A stretch of 64,000 nt of DNA, taken from Actinacidiphila yeochonensis CN732. GTDB lineage: Bacteria; Actinomycetota; Actinomycetes; Streptomycetales; Streptomycetaceae. Positions 18,617 through 30,200 of the stretch are shown here, in pieces. The notes beneath the pieces were generated by a model. It did not search any database. It had not been told where the DNA came from and saw only the letters and a program-made list of their open reading frames with translations. Position numbers and translations under genes: made by a program. Each line of letters opens with the position of its first letter. Positions within the stretch are counted from its first letter, which is position 1. The DNA lies in contig NZ_JQNR01000005.1 of assembly GCF_000745345.1 (NCBI RefSeq), positions 2,666,001 to 2,730,000 of the forward strand. Direction: 5' to 3'.

Positions 18617-18792
18617 CGTTGGACGGTAGCGCGTCGGAGCCGCCTCCTTCCATCTCGACGGTTCGAAATATGAAGAATCGCGGATCGTGGCCGTAATCCA
18701 AGGGGTGAGAACGACGCTCCGCGAATCATTCATTTGCACCTGCAATTGCGGAAGGCGCGCTTATTGGCGATCCGGTCGAAGAGGTGGCGTAA

Positions 18793-19068
<276 letters not shown>

Positions 19069-19773
19069 TGATCGGCCCGGCCCTTCGATCTGACGCTGCG
19101 ACACTCCGTCAACCGGACTGCGGAGCGAAGACCGGAACGGGGGCGGTGTCAGTCGTATGACCAGGCGTCAGAACGGCTACGGGGCGCACCCGTCCACCCG
19201 TGCCCGTGTCCGCGACCGTGTCCGCGACCGTGCTTCGCGGGGCGTTCGCCCAGAACGCGGCCTCGACCACGCTCCGCCGGCGACGCCGCCGGGCTCGTGG
19301 GCGGATGGGCGGACGCGCAGGAGCGGCACCGGCGCGGCGGGCCGGGGTGCGCGGGCAGGCTCGTCACCTCGGCGGGTTCGGCAGCACCGTCCGCTGTCAA
19401 CCGTCGTGGGGCCCGACGCCGACGCCGACGCTCACGTCGGCGCCGACGCGGCGCCGACACCGAGTCCCGTCCGTCCCGTCCCCACGCCGACGGGCCGACG
19501 GGCCGACGCCGCGGTGGCCGTCTGCCGACGGGAGCCGGCCGGCCGACGGATGGGAACCCTCGCCAGCGGTGGGCCGCACAGGCAGGAGCCGTCACCGCCG
19601 CGACGAGAGCGCGCCCCGGACCTTTGGTGCTCCCGCCGACGCGCGGCCCATGGCGGAGATCGTCGGGGGCGGGAGCACCACTGTCCTGCTGCCGGGGCTG
19701 AGCCGGCGCCGGCAGCAGGGACGGTGGGCCGGTGGGCCGGTGGGCCGGACCTCGGGTGTGGGAGCCCGGAGCG

Positions 19774-20376
19774 TCAGCCCTCGCGGCCGTGCTCGATGGC
19801 CAGGACGTGCTCGACGGCCTTGACCAGGACCTGCTGGACCGACTCGCGGCTGCGGGCGTCGCAGAGCAGCACCGGGACCTTCGGGTTGAGGCTGAGCGCG
19901 GTGCTCACCGTTTCGGTCGGGTAGCGGCGCGCCCCCTCGAAGCAGTTGACGGCGACCACGAACGGCAGCGCCCGCCGTTCGAAGTAGTCGACGGCCGGGA
20001 AGGACGAGGCGAGCCGGCGGGTGTCCGCCAGCACCACGGCGCACAGTGCCCCGGCGGCGAGTTCGTCCCACATGAACCAGTAGCGGTCCTGTCCCGGCGT
20101 ACCGAAGAGGAAGAGCGCCAGCTTCTTGTGGATGGTGATCCGGCCGAAGTCCATGGCGACGGTGGTGGTCGTCTTCCGCTCCACCCCGGAGAGATCGTCG
20201 ACGCCCTCGCTGGAGCGGGTGAGCGTCTCCTCGGTGTGGAACGGGGTGATCTCGCTGACCGCGGCGACCAGCGTGCTCTTCCCGGCTCCGAAGCCACCGG
20301 CCACCAGGATCTTGACCGCCTCCGGCAGATCCCCGTCCGCGGCCGTACCCCCGGCCCCCAGCCCGCCTGACATCAT
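19774..20376 (-). CDS. cvnD: Conservon small GTPase CvnD
   Basis: 200 residues. A Ras-like GTPase of the conservon system, which couples a membrane kinase-like sensor to G-protein signalling at the Streptomyces membrane. P-loop GGFGAGKST at residues 27-35, switch region with TTVAMDFGRI, and FGTPGQDRYWFMW as the G3 motif. The usual NKXD motif is replaced by AVNCFEGA, as in the family. The start is placed at the ATG-ATG pair (20376/20373), following AAAGG, rather than the upstream ATG at 20427. Last gene of the operon; no cytochrome P450 gene follows. Confidence 0.93.
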   Translation of the reverse strand: MMSGGLGAGGTAADGDLPEAVKILVAGGFGAGKSTLVAAVSEITPFHTEETLTRSSEGVDDLSGVERKTTTTVAMDFGRITIHKKLALFLFGTPGQDRYWFMWDELAAGALCAVVLADTRRLASSFPAVDYFERRALPFVVAVNCFEGARRYPTETVSTALSLNPKVPVLLCDARSRESVQQVLVKAVEHVLAIEHGREG

Positions 20377-20455
20377 GCCCGTGCCTTTCCCAGGTAACTC
20401 GCCGCGCCGCTCCGCGCGGCATGCCATGCGCCCGGGGCCGATGCCCCGCGCGCGC

Positions 20456-20827
20456 TCACAGCGCCATCAATCCGGCGAGTACTTCCTCGATGACCCGCAC
20501 GTTCGGCCGTCCCGAGGCGGCCGCCTCCGGTTCGCGGATCCGTATGACCCGCACGTCCAGCAGGTCGCCGAGCAGTACCCTGACGACCCCGAGGGGGATG
20601 TGCATCAGCGCGGCCACCTCGGTCACCGTCCGCGGGGTGCGGCACAGTTCGAGGATGGCCGAGTGCTCCGGCTGGAGGTTCATCCAGGGCACTCCGGCGT
20701 CGGTCACGGTGATGACGAACGCCACCAGGTCGAGGGTGTGCTCTCCGCTGCTGGTCCGGCCGCGGACCACGGCGTACGGGCGTACGACGGGACCCGCGGC
20801 CTCGTCCACCCACTCGTCTGACGTCAC
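20456..20827 (-). CDS. cvnC: Conservon DUF742 protein CvnC
   Basis: 123 residues, DUF742. It has VVRPYAVVRGRTSSG at the N-terminus, HSAILELCRTPRTVTEVAAL (winged-helix-like), IPLGVVRVLLGDLLD and a conserved C-terminal PNVRVIEEVLAGLMAL. Its ATG overlaps the cvnB stop as ATGA, so translation is coupled. In the conservon complex it binds with CvnB and CvnD near the sensor. Confidence 0.94.
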   Translation of the reverse strand: MTSDEWVDEAAGPVVRPYAVVRGRTSSGEHTLDLVAFVITVTDAGVPWMNLQPEHSAILELCRTPRTVTEVAALMHIPLGVVRVLLGDLLDVRVIRIREPEAAASGRPNVRVIEEVLAGLMAL

Positions 20828-21258
20828 ATCGTTGCCCAGGTACCCGGAGCTCCGTCGGCGCGCGCGTCCACGGACATGCTGTGGCCGAGCCGCTTGACGA
20901 GCATGGCCATCTCGTAGGCGACGACGCCGATGTCGGAGCCCTGCGGAGTCAGCGCGGCGAGGCAGGCGTTCTCCCCCGCGGCGCAGACGAACAGATAGCC
21001 GGCCTCCATCTCGACCATGGTCTGGCGGACGGCGCCGCCGCCGAAGTGGCGGCCGGCGCCCTTGGCCAGGCTGTTGAAGCCGGACGCGACCGCGGACAGC
21101 CGCTCGGCCTGGTCGCGGCTCATTCCGGCGGAGGTACCGAGCAGCAGGCCGTCGGTCGACAGCAGTACCGCGTGGCCGATCTCCGGGACGTTGCGGACCA
21201 TGTCGCTCAGCAGCCAGTCCAGGTTGGCGGCCGGTTCGGGAAGGTGGGGAGTGGTCAT
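20824..21258 (-). CDS. cvnB: Conservon roadblock/LC7 protein CvnB
   Basis: 144 residues, roadblock/LC7 family. LDWLLSDMVRNVPEIGHAVL, then STDGLLLGTSAGMSRDQAE and the core strand AGYLFVCAAGENACLAAL identify it. Members act as GTPase-activating or scaffold partners of CvnD. It overlaps cvnA at its start (ATGA, 21255-21258) and cvnC at its end, giving a tight operon. Confidence 0.95.
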   Translation of the reverse strand: MTTPHLPEPAANLDWLLSDMVRNVPEIGHAVLLSTDGLLLGTSAGMSRDQAERLSAVASGFNSLAKGAGRHFGGGAVRQTMVEMEAGYLFVCAAGENACLAALTPQGSDIGVVAYEMAMLVKRLGHSMSVDARADGAPGTWATM

Positions 21259-24200
21259 CGGCTGCCGTGCCTTCCTTGGTCCGGATAGGTGGTGTTGAAG
21301 GGGAAGCGGGGCGTGCTGCCCGGCGGTCCGCCTGGCTGCGAGCCGTGCTGGTCGCCGTGCTGGCCTGCGTGCTGCCCGCCGGGCTGGCCTGCGTGCTGAC
21401 CGCCGTGCTGACCGCCGGCCGGGTCCGGGCCGACCTGCCAGTTCTGGGGCGGGGCGTCGCCCGCGCGGACCTCGTCAGTGCGGGCCCGGGCGGCTCCCGC
21501 CTGGAGCGCGGACATCAGCGAGCGCACCTGCGCGGGCCGGCCGGCCGGCCCGCGCGGCGGGCCGCCCGCCCGGGCGGCACCGGCGCGTACGGGGCGCCCG
21601 GGCCGCCCGCGGGCAGGCCCGCGGGAGCGCCGGGCCGGGCGGCGGCCCGGCGGGCCGCGGCGGCCTGGGCTGCTGCGGCCGGCCGGCGGGCGGGGCCGCC
21701 GGCGGCGCGGCGTTGACCGGTCCCCTGATGCCGGGGCCGGGGGAGGCGTGGCCCCAGTCCATCAGCCGGGGGGGCGCCGCGTCCTGTGTCTCGTCCATCA
21801 GTTCCGGGGCCAGGTTGGCCTGGGGGACCCGGCGCGGCAGCCCGTCGATCAGATCCGGCTCGGCGGGTATGCCCGGCACCCCCGGCACTCCCGGCATCCC
21901 CGGTACGCCGGGTACGCCCGACACCCCGGGCGCTCCCGGCATCCCCGGCGCGCCGGGTACACCCGACGCACCCGGCTGCGGCTGCCACCCGGCGGGCGGG
22001 GGCTGCTGCCACGGCGCCATCCCGCCGTAGGGCCTGTGGGTGGGCGCCGGCTGCGGCAGCTGCTGCGGCTGCGGCGGGTGCTGGAACTGTCGCGGCTGCG
22101 GGAGCTGCTGCGGCTGCGGGAACGGCTGCGGCTGCTGGAGCTGCGGCAGCTGCTGGGGGTGGAGCTGCGGTCGCTGCTGCGGGCGGTGAGGCTGCTGGGC
22201 CTGCTGCTGGGCCTGCTGCTGGGCCTGGGCCTGGGCCTGGGCCTGCGGCTGTGCCTGGGCCTGCGGCAGGGGCTGCGGCTGGGGCACGGGCCTGCGGCCG
22301 GTCGGCTGGTCGTGCCGGGGTTCCTCGGGGTCGCCGAGGAGCCGCTGCCCCTCGACGGCGAGCCGGTTCCAGGTGGTGGGGCGCGCCGTGAGGGCCTCGC
22401 GCTTCGGTCCCGCCGGGACGGCGGTGTCCTTGGGGCCCCACTCCAGCAGCGACTGCGGCAGCAGGATGACGGCGTTCACGCCGCCGTACGGGGACTGGCG
22501 CAGGGTCACGCCGATGCCGTGGCGGTCGGCCAGCCGGCCGACGGTGACCAGGCCGAGCCGGGTGCTGTCCAGTGTGCTGACGTCCAGCGGCGCGACGATG
22601 CGCGCGTTCGCCTCGGCCAGCTCCTTGGCGGGCATGCCGGGGCCCCGGTCGTCGATCTCGACGACGAGGCCGCCGCTCGCGGTGCCCAGGGTGACCCGGA
22701 CCTCGCTGTCGGAGGGCGAGAAGACCTCGGCGTTCTCGATGAGTTCGGCCAGCAGGTGGATGACGTCGGCGGCGGCGCGGCCGGCGATGCCGACGGCCGG
22801 CACCGGCAGCACGACCACCCGGGCGTACTCCTCGGTCTCGGCGATCGCGCCGCGCACCACGTCCACCGCGGGCACCGCGTGCCGCCACAGCCGCCCGGGG
22901 GGCGCACCGGAGACGATGATGAGGCCCTCGGCGTACCGCCGCATGCGGGTGGCGAGCTGGTCGAGGCGGAAGAGCGCCTCCAGCGAGCGCGGGTCCTCCT
23001 CGTGGCGCTCCATCTCGTCGAGCATGGCGAGCTGCCGGTGCACCAGGGTCTGGCTGCGGCGGGCGAGGTTGACGAACACCTCGTTGATGCCGCGGTGCAG
23101 CCGCATGTCCTCCTCGGCCAGCTCCACGGCGGTGAGCTGGAGGGCGTCGAAGGACGCGCCGAGCTCGGCCAGCTCGCGGTTGACGAAGACGGGTCTGCTC
23201 CGCTCGGTGCGCACGTCCACGGTCTCACCGCGCCGCAGCCGGGCCACCACGTCACGCAGGCTGATGTCGGTGAGGTTGCGCGCCGACTGCTGGAGACGGC
23301 CGACGTCGCCGACCAGCGAGCGGCCGATGCGCAGCGACATCACGACGGAGATGATCAGCGCGAGCAGGCCGAGGGCTCCGGCGAGGACCAGCTCGGTGAC
23401 GGCGCGCCGGGCCGGCGGGCCGGTCCAGGTGAAGATGACGGAGATGTCCTTGAGCGCGAGCTGGGCGGCCGCCGTGTTCTGGGCGTCGAAGTCCGCCCGC
23501 CACTGGGAGATGGGGAACGGCAGCTTCTCGGCGTTCGGCCCGGCCGCGATGATCTCGTTCTCCATGGCCGAGACCTTGCCCATGACGCCGTCCGGGGTCG
23601 CCATCTTGAGGAAGGGCAGGCGCTGCTCCTCCGGAAGGCCGGCCAGCGCCTGCTGGTTGAGCAGCCGCTGCGCGCCGATGTCCTGGACGAGGGCGGTGTA
23701 CGCGGCGGGCGACAGGTGGTGCGTGGGTCCCGCCGCGGCGGCCGAGATCAGGGCGTCTTCCTGGTTCTGGATGCCGCCGGCGGGCACCAGCGTGTACAGC
23801 GCCTCACCGAAGTTCTGCGCCTTCTGGTTCGGCAGGACCGTCATGGCCCGCAGCGCCTCGGAGAGGTTGGTGTCGATCGCGCTGTACGCGCTGAGGGCCT
23901 GGTCGGTGTCGAGCTGGTGCTGGTCCACTCCCTGCCGAATGGACGAGAGCTTCCCGAGCGCCTTCACGGCGGCGTCCACGTGGGAGCGCACCGTCCCGTT
24001 CTCCGCCGACCGCACGCCGCCCTGGCCGGCCTCGTGGACGAAGGCGGCGACGGCGGCGTCGGTGGCCGCCTGGTCGCGGTTCAGGGCGTCCGCCACCTGG
24101 TCCGGAGCCACCGTGGCGACCAGGGCGTCCCGCTGCTCCACCCGGAAGTCGATGAGCGCCACGCCGAGTGGGTGCGCCAAGTGGTTGCCGATGGTGTTCT

Positions 24201-24330
24201 CGTGCCACAGCGTCAAGGCGTTGCCGAGGGACAGCTGGGCGGCGTAGGCCCATAGTGCGGCCAGGGAGATCAGGGGGAGCAGGAGCAACGCGGTCAGTTT
24301 GCCGCGTATGGACCATTTGCGTCGTTTCAT
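21255..24330 (-). CDS. cvnA: Conservon sensor kinase-like protein CvnA (frameshifted C-terminus)
   Basis: About 1025 residues if the frame is repaired. Helix 1 (about 10-30, LTALLLLPLISLAALWAYA), an extracytoplasmic nitrate/nitrite-sensor-like domain, helix 2 (about 310-335), a HAMP-like linker and an HATPase domain (N box ELIENAEVFSP, G1 DDRGPGM, G2 RLGLVTVGRL). A typical H-box is not evident. The tail has a Gln/Pro-rich stretch and a collagen-like GVPGAPGMPGAPG tract. The main frame runs to 21475, but the conserved conservon ending VRSLMSALQAGAARAR (21525 down) lies in another frame that stops exactly on the cvnB start. The segment GAPAGLPAGGPGAPYAPV is in a third, so two one-base losses are likely (about 21630 and 21550). 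Confidence 0.9.
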
Positions 24331-24603
24331 CGAAGCCTTGTCAGCTCAGCGCGAATAGAGGCGACCTCGTTGGCCGACGCCCATCGCGATCCGCGGCAGC
24401 TCCGAGGAGCGGGCTTCGCGACGATGTGCACTGTGCGAGGCCGCAGCACCTGTTGGGAGGCGTGCGAGAAGGCTGGGGGGAGTGCCACGTTCGGGGTTCG
24501 AGCCGTGATCATCTTATAAGTGCCAAGAAAGCCAGGCAATGACGGGATGGCGAACGCTGTGATAACAGCCGATTGCCCACCGGGTATTGCCCTCGGTGCG
24601 CGG

Positions 24604-25320
24604 TTAGCGTGGTTCCGGCGTGCGCCGGTCGGCCGCGACCACGCCGACGATCCCGCCCCGCACCCGGCGGGCGTCGCGCGCCAGCCCGTGGACGGCCGCG
24701 CCCAGCGCGACGGCACCCGCGACGCCGAGCCCCGCACCCCCCACTGTCCTGCCCGGAGCCAACGGCGCGGAAGCGGAGTAGGGGTCGTCGCGGTGGACCA
24801 GGACCCGCACCGTGCCGCCGGGCCTCCCGGCGACCGGCAGGAGCCGACCGGAGACGGCGGTGCCCGCGACGGTCCAACTGCCGGTGCACTGGTGGGTGCC
24901 GCCGCGCCCCGGCCCGTCGTGGCACTCGGCGACCGTGGCCTCCACCGCCGTCGTGCGCGTCAGCGCCGGCGCGAGGACGTTCGCGGCGCCGGTGAGCAGC
25001 AACGCCGCGAGGAGGAGGACGAACGGGAGGACGCAGCCGGCGCCCACCCGCGCCGCGGCGTCCCCGTCCCATGGGCCGAGGAAGCGGCTCGTGGCGACGG
25101 CGCGCGCCACCGCGACCGCGGCCGGCAGCGGCGGCCCGGGCATCCCGGACGCGGTCCACACCGCGGGGTGCGGCGCGACGTTCTCCAGCGGCCAGGCGAC
25201 GACGCTGAGCGCCGGCAGCGCCCAGAACGGGACAGCCAGGGCGCGCCGGACCGCGCGGGCGGCACGGGCCCTGCGGGCGGCGTCCGGAGCCGCGCCGCCG
25301 CCTCGCGGGGAAACCGCCAT
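24604..25320 (-). CDS. Membrane protein, DUF3592-like
   Basis: 238 residues with membrane helices near 30-50 (VPFWALPALSVVAWPLEN), 95-115 (GCVLPFVLLLAALLLTGA) and about 195-215. Between them is an outer beta-rich domain with two Cys residues (VAECHDG and HQCTGSW), a pattern seen in DUF3592 proteins. ATG 25320 follows GGAGGGTGCC. It lies 148 nt downstream of the aminotransferase on the same strand and may be the last gene of the PKS transcript, but no biosynthetic role can be claimed. Confidence 0.75.
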   Translation of the reverse strand: MAVSPRGGGAAPDAARRARAARAVRRALAVPFWALPALSVVAWPLENVAPHPAVWTASGMPGPPLPAAVAVARAVATSRFLGPWDGDAAARVGAGCVLPFVLLLAALLLTGAANVLAPALTRTTAVEATVAECHDGPGRGGTHQCTGSWTVAGTAVSGRLLPVAGRPGGTVRVLVHRDDPYSASAPLAPGRTVGGAGLGVAGAVALGAAVHGLARDARRVRGGIVGVVAADRRTPEPR

Positions 25321-25468
25321 GGCACCCTCCGGGTCGCATGGCCGGAGCAGGCTACCTCGGCGTTCCGGCGCAGCTCACGGCGGCGTCCGGCCGTCCGCAT
25401 GTCCGTCCGGGTGCCCGTCGGCGCGGTGCCGCCCGGCCCCGCGCCGGCCGCCGGCCGCCGGCCGGCGC

Positions 25469-27073
25469 TCACCCGGCCAGCAGGCGGTCCCCGTCGCCGT
25501 CGCGCAGCACCCGGCACAGGCCCCGCAGCGCGGACTCCGCCTGGTCCATCTCCGCCTCGGAGAGGTGGACGGACGGCTCGATCCGCAGTGTCGAGGTGGC
25601 GCTGGCGGTCGGGAAGACGCGCACCGCGTGCTCGCGCAGCAGGTAGCCGGAGAGCACGTAGCCGAACGTGCCCGCCCGTACGTGCTCCTGGAGGGCGGGC
25701 GGACCGGCCGCCGCCGGGTCGTGGAACTCCACGCCGAGCATCAGGCCCCGGCCCCGGACGTCCTTGACGACGTCCTTGAAGTCGTTGCGGACCCCCTCCA
25801 GCCGGGCCGTGAGGCGCTCGCCGGTGTCGCGCGCGAGCCGGTACAGCGCCCCGCCGTCGGCCTCCAGAAGGTCGAGCACCCGGCCCGCGAGACGGGTGGA
25901 GAAGCCGTCCTTCGCGAACGTCGAGCTGTGCGCCATCTCGAACTCCGGGCGGTAGCGCGACTGGCGCACCAGCAGCGCCGCGGCCTTGGCCAGCCCGCCG
26001 CCCAACCCCTTGGCGAGCACGAAGTAGTCGCCCCGCAAGCCGACGAGGGAGCTGGCGAAGAAGGCCCCCGTGCGGCCCATTCCGCTCTGGATCTCGTCCA
26101 CGACGACCGGGCAGCCGGCCTCCTCCGCGGTACGCGCCGCCTGCGCGGCGAACTCCGGCCCGACCTCCCGGATGCCGCCCTCGCCCTGGACGGGCTCCAG
26201 CACGACGGCGCCCACCCGCGGCAGCTCCCGGGCGGTGACGCCGACGACGCCGTCGGCGACCGTCAACGCCGAGACCGTCCGGCGCTCCTCCCGGGCGAGT
26301 TCGGCCAGCCGCCCGGGGCGGTCGAGAGGGGCGAAGCGGCAGGGTGCGGCCAGCGCCCGGAAGGGGGCGCGGAAGGCCGCGTTGTGCGTCAGCTGGACAC
26401 TGCCGACGAGCTTGCCGTGGAAGGCGCCCTCGGCGGCGAGGAAGACCGGCGGGGCGTCCCAGTGCGGAGCGTCGGCCTCCGCGACCTCCCGGACCAGCCG
26501 TTCCAGCGCCTCGGCGTCCTGGAGGCCGTCGCCCCCGGCGACGCCCGCCGATCCGGCGGTCAGCGCGGCCCGCGCCGCCGGGTCCAGCGCGGCTCCGCCC
26601 CGGACCGCCGTGCGGGCCTCCCGGACGCCGTCCTCGACCTCCCGCCGCAGCGCCTCCACTCGCATCACGCGGTCGAGTTCGGCGTGCTTGACGGCCGCCT
26701 CGACGGCCTCCGCGCCGCTGTTGGCGAAGATCACCGAGTACGGCTCGTCCGTCCCGAACTCCCGGTGCAGGACGGCGTTCAGCTTGCGGGCGACGTCGTC
26801 GGCCCACGGGTGCAGCGAGAACTGCGCCAGGACGGGGGTGCGGGCGTCCAGCAACTCGGCGGCGTACCGCGTGAGTTCCGGGTGGTTGTGGCCCAGGACG
26901 GTGGCTCCGAAACCGCCGACCAGGTCCAGCACGGGCAGCTCCGCGCCGTCCGCGCCGCGGCGGTAGAGGATGTTGCCCTCGGCGCGGACGTACTCGACGG
27001 CCAGCCCGAGGGCGACCAGGTGGCGGACCAGGAAGGGTTCGGAGAGCGAGTCCTGCGCGTCGGCCGGTTCCAC
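25469..27073 (-). CDS. Class III (omega-type) PLP aminotransferase
   Basis: 534 residues. Class III aminotransferases move an amino group onto aldehydes or ketones using pyridoxal phosphate. Seen: FANSGAEAVEAAVKHAE (phosphate-binding), VVDEIQSGMGRTG (Asp contacting the PLP nitrogen) and FVLAKGLGGG with the likely Schiff-base Lys. An insertion of about 75 residues (near 130-205) makes it longer than the usual 430-460. Start: AGGAG touches ATG 27082 directly but is 9 nt from GTG 27073, so the GTG is preferred. It directly follows a PKS with reductive release, the arrangement known in polyketide alkaloid pathways, where the aminotransferase converts the released aldehyde into an amine. Confidence 0.88.
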   Translation of the reverse strand: MEPADAQDSLSEPFLVRHLVALGLAVEYVRAEGNILYRRGADGAELPVLDLVGGFGATVLGHNHPELTRYAAELLDARTPVLAQFSLHPWADDVARKLNAVLHREFGTDEPYSVIFANSGAEAVEAAVKHAELDRVMRVEALRREVEDGVREARTAVRGGAALDPAARAALTAGSAGVAGGDGLQDAEALERLVREVAEADAPHWDAPPVFLAAEGAFHGKLVGSVQLTHNAAFRAPFRALAAPCRFAPLDRPGRLAELAREERRTVSALTVADGVVGVTARELPRVGAVVLEPVQGEGGIREVGPEFAAQAARTAEEAGCPVVVDEIQSGMGRTGAFFASSLVGLRGDYFVLAKGLGGGLAKAAALLVRQSRYRPEFEMAHSSTFAKDGFSTRLAGRVLDLLEADGGALYRLARDTGERLTARLEGVRNDFKDVVKDVRGRGLMLGVEFHDPAAAGPPALQEHVRAGTFGYVLSGYLLREHAVRVFPTASATSTLRIEPSVHLSEAEMDQAESALRGLCRVLRDGDGDRLLAG

Positions 27074-27177
27074 GGCGGTCATCTCCTGTCTGTGGCAGCG
27101 AAAGGCTGGATGGGTGGGGTGCGGATAACTGGCATGCAGGGAAGGGGTGTTGGGGAGTGCCCGCCCGTTGGCGCGGG

Positions 27178-27250
27178 TCGGAACTCCCGCTCGGAACTCC
27201 CGCTCGGAACTCCCGCTCGGAACTCCGCTCAGGACTCCGCTCGGAACTCC
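27178..27250. repeat. 12-13-bp repeat spanning the PKS-A stop
   Basis: GGAACTCCCGCTC-like units repeat four to five times from the non-coding spacer into the last codons of PKS-A (stop at 27229-27231). Units differ by one base (CCCGC or CCGC). Confidence 0.8.
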
Positions 27251-30200
27251 GCGTCGATGAAGGCGAAGAGCTCGTCGTCGGTGGCGGACCCGATGTCCCG
27301 CGCGGGAGCGTCCGGCCCGGCCGGGACGGCGGACCGGTCGCGTTCGGCGAGCAGTTCGCGGAGCCGGTCCGCGAGCAGCCGGCAGGTCGCCTCGTCCGGC
27401 GTCGCGGCCGCCAGCGCCACCTCCAACGCCCCTGGACCGGAGGGTGGTTCGGCCGGCCGCAGCAGCGTGCGCAGGTGGTCGGCGACCGCTGCGGGCGTGG
27501 GATGGTCGAACACGAGCGTCACCGGAAGATCGGAGCCGGTGAGCCGGGACAGCCGCTCCCGGAGTTCGAGCGCGGTCAGCGAGTCGATACCGGCGTGCTG
27601 GAACGGGTCCGCCGCGCCGATCCGCTCACCCGGGGGCAGGCCGAGGACGGCACCCGTCTGGTCGCGCACCAGGTCGGTCAGAGCCTCCAGGTCCGCGGTC
27701 CGCCACCGCTCGGCGGGCCCGTCCTGCTGCGGGATCGCCGCGCGCGGGGCGGGGGTCGCGGGCGCGGCGGGCAAGGGCGGTACGGCGCCGTCACCGAGCG
27801 AGCCGTCCCCGAGGGGGCCGTCCCCGAGCGAGCCGTCCCCGAGGGCGCAGCCCCTGAGCATGGCGGGCAGCAGGTCCGAGCCGGCCCGGGCGCGCAGCAC
27901 CGTGTGGTCCAGGCCGATGGGCACCAGCACCGGGTCGGGCGACGCCAGGGCCGCGTCCAGCAGGCGCAGCCCCTCCTCCGCCCCCAGCGGGCGGACGCCC
28001 ATCCGCGCGGTGCGGGCGAGGTCCGCGCCGGTCAGATGACCGGTGAGCGCCCCGGCGCCCTCCCACAGGCCCCAGGCCAGCGAGACGGCGGGCTGCCCGG
28101 CCGCCCGGCGCCGGACCGCGAGGGCGTCCAACACGGCGTTGGCGGCGGCGTAGTTGCCCTGGCCTCCGGTGCCCAGCACGCCTGCGGCCGAGGAGAACAG
28201 CACGAAGGCGGAGAGATTTTGATTCTGCGTCAGCTCGTCCAGCCACAGGGCCGCGTCGGCCTTGGGCCGCAGCACCGTGTCCACGCGCCGGGCGTCCAGC
28301 GCGCCGACCACCCCGTCGTCCAGCACCGCCGCGGCGTGCACCACGGCCGTCAGGGGTGCCTGCGGCGGCACGGCGGCGAGGAGCGCCCGTACGCCCTCGC
28401 GGTCGGCGACATCGCAGGCCACGAGGGCGACCTGGACGCCCTGGGCACGCAGCCGGGCGCACTCCTCGGCCGCCTCCGGGGCGTCGGGACCGCGCCGCGA
28501 GGCCAGCACCAGGCTGCGGACGCCGTGTTCGGCGACCAGGTGCCGGGCCACCAAGCGGCCCAGCAGCCCGGTCCCGCCGGTGATCAGCACCGTGCCGGCC
28601 GGGTCCAGGGGCCGCGGCGGCGCGGCGCCCTCCGGCGGCGGCGCGGCCACCGCGACGAGCCGCGGCACCCGCACCGCCCCGCCGCGCACCGCGAACTGCG
28701 GCTCGCCCGCGGCGGCGGCCGCGGCCAGTCCGGGGGCGACCGCCGCCGCGGCCTCGTCCGGGCCCGTCGCCGGCGGCAGGTCGAGGTCGGCGAGGAGGAA
28801 GCGGCCGGGGTGCTCGGTCTGCGCCGACCTGACCAGCCCCCAGACGGCGGCGGCCGCCGGGTCGAGCGGCTCGCCGTCGCGCGTCGCGACGCCCCGCCGG
28901 GTGGCCACGACGAGCAGGCCGCCTTCCCCTTCCCCGGCCGGCCGGGCGAGGGCGGCCCGCACGGCCTCCAGGGCCCAGGCCAGCGCGGCGCGGACGCGGT
29001 GCGGATCGCCGCCCGAGCTGGGCTCCTCCTCGCGCCAGAGCAGCAGTCGGCGCCGGTCGGCCGGGGCGGCCGCGACCTCCGCCGCGTTCCGGACCCCGGC
29101 CGGGGCCGCGCCGGCGCCGGCCGTGACGGGCAGCTCCGTCCAGTCGACCCGGTACAGCCCCCGCTGCGGCGCGGCCCTCGGCACGGGAGCGTGCGCGGCC
29201 GGCACCGGGGGAGTGCCGTCGGCCGGGACCGGCGGAACACCGCCCGCCGCCGGGGAGAGAACGTCCTTCGCCGGCAGCGGCCGTACGGTCAGCGAGCCGA
29301 CGGACAGCACCGGCGTACCGTCCTGGGCGGCCAGTTCGACGGCCAGCCCGCCGGCCGACGGGACCACCCGCACCCGTACCGCACGGGTGCCGCTCGTGTG
29401 GAGGACCACCTGCCGCCAGACGAAGGGCACCAACGGTCCGTCGGCCGCCGCCGGGCCGTTCACCGGGCGGTCCGCCGGGGCGTCTGCGGGGTCGTCCGTC
29501 GGGGTGTTCACCGGGACGTTCACCGGGGCGTCCGGCGCGGGGCGGGAGCCGAGCAGCGCGGTGTGCAGGGCCGCGTCGAACAGGGCGGGGTGCAGGGCGT
29601 ATCCGCCTGGGCCGCCCGACCCGCCCGACCCGCCCGCCGCCTCGGTGAGCACGGCCTCGCCGTAGCACTCGTCGCCACGGACCCAGCCCGAGGTCAGGCC
29701 GCGGAACAACGGGCCGTACCCGTAGCCGCGTTCGGCCAGCGCGCCGTAGAGGGCGCCAGGGGAGGCCGGGACGGTGCCCACGGGCGGCCAGATCCCGGCC
29801 GCGGGCGGCCGGGCGTCCGCCGCGGAGCCGGGCCGCACCCGGCCGGCGGCGTGCCGGACCCACGCGGCGCCCGGGTCGTCGGCACGGGCGTGGACGGTGA
29901 GCGGGCGGTGCCCGGCCCCGTCCGGCGCGTCCACGGTGACCCGCACGGCGACCTCCGCTCGCGGGGGCAGCACCAGCGGTGCCTCCAGGACCAGCTCCTC
30001 CACCACCGGGCAGCCCGCCCGCTCACCGGCCTGGAGGGCCAGTTCCACCAGGGCCGTCGCGGGCAGCAGGACCGTCCCGTGGACCGCGTGGTCGGCCAGC
30101 CACGGCTGGGCGGCGGTCGAGACCCGCCCGGTGAGCGTGAGCACCGGCCCGCCGGTGCCGGGCGCCTCGGCGACCGTGCGCAGCAGCGGGTGCCCGGCCA

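Noticed and set aside
21786-22391. Repeat-rich plus-strand frame
   Set aside because: Shadow of the Gln/Pro-rich CvnA tail.
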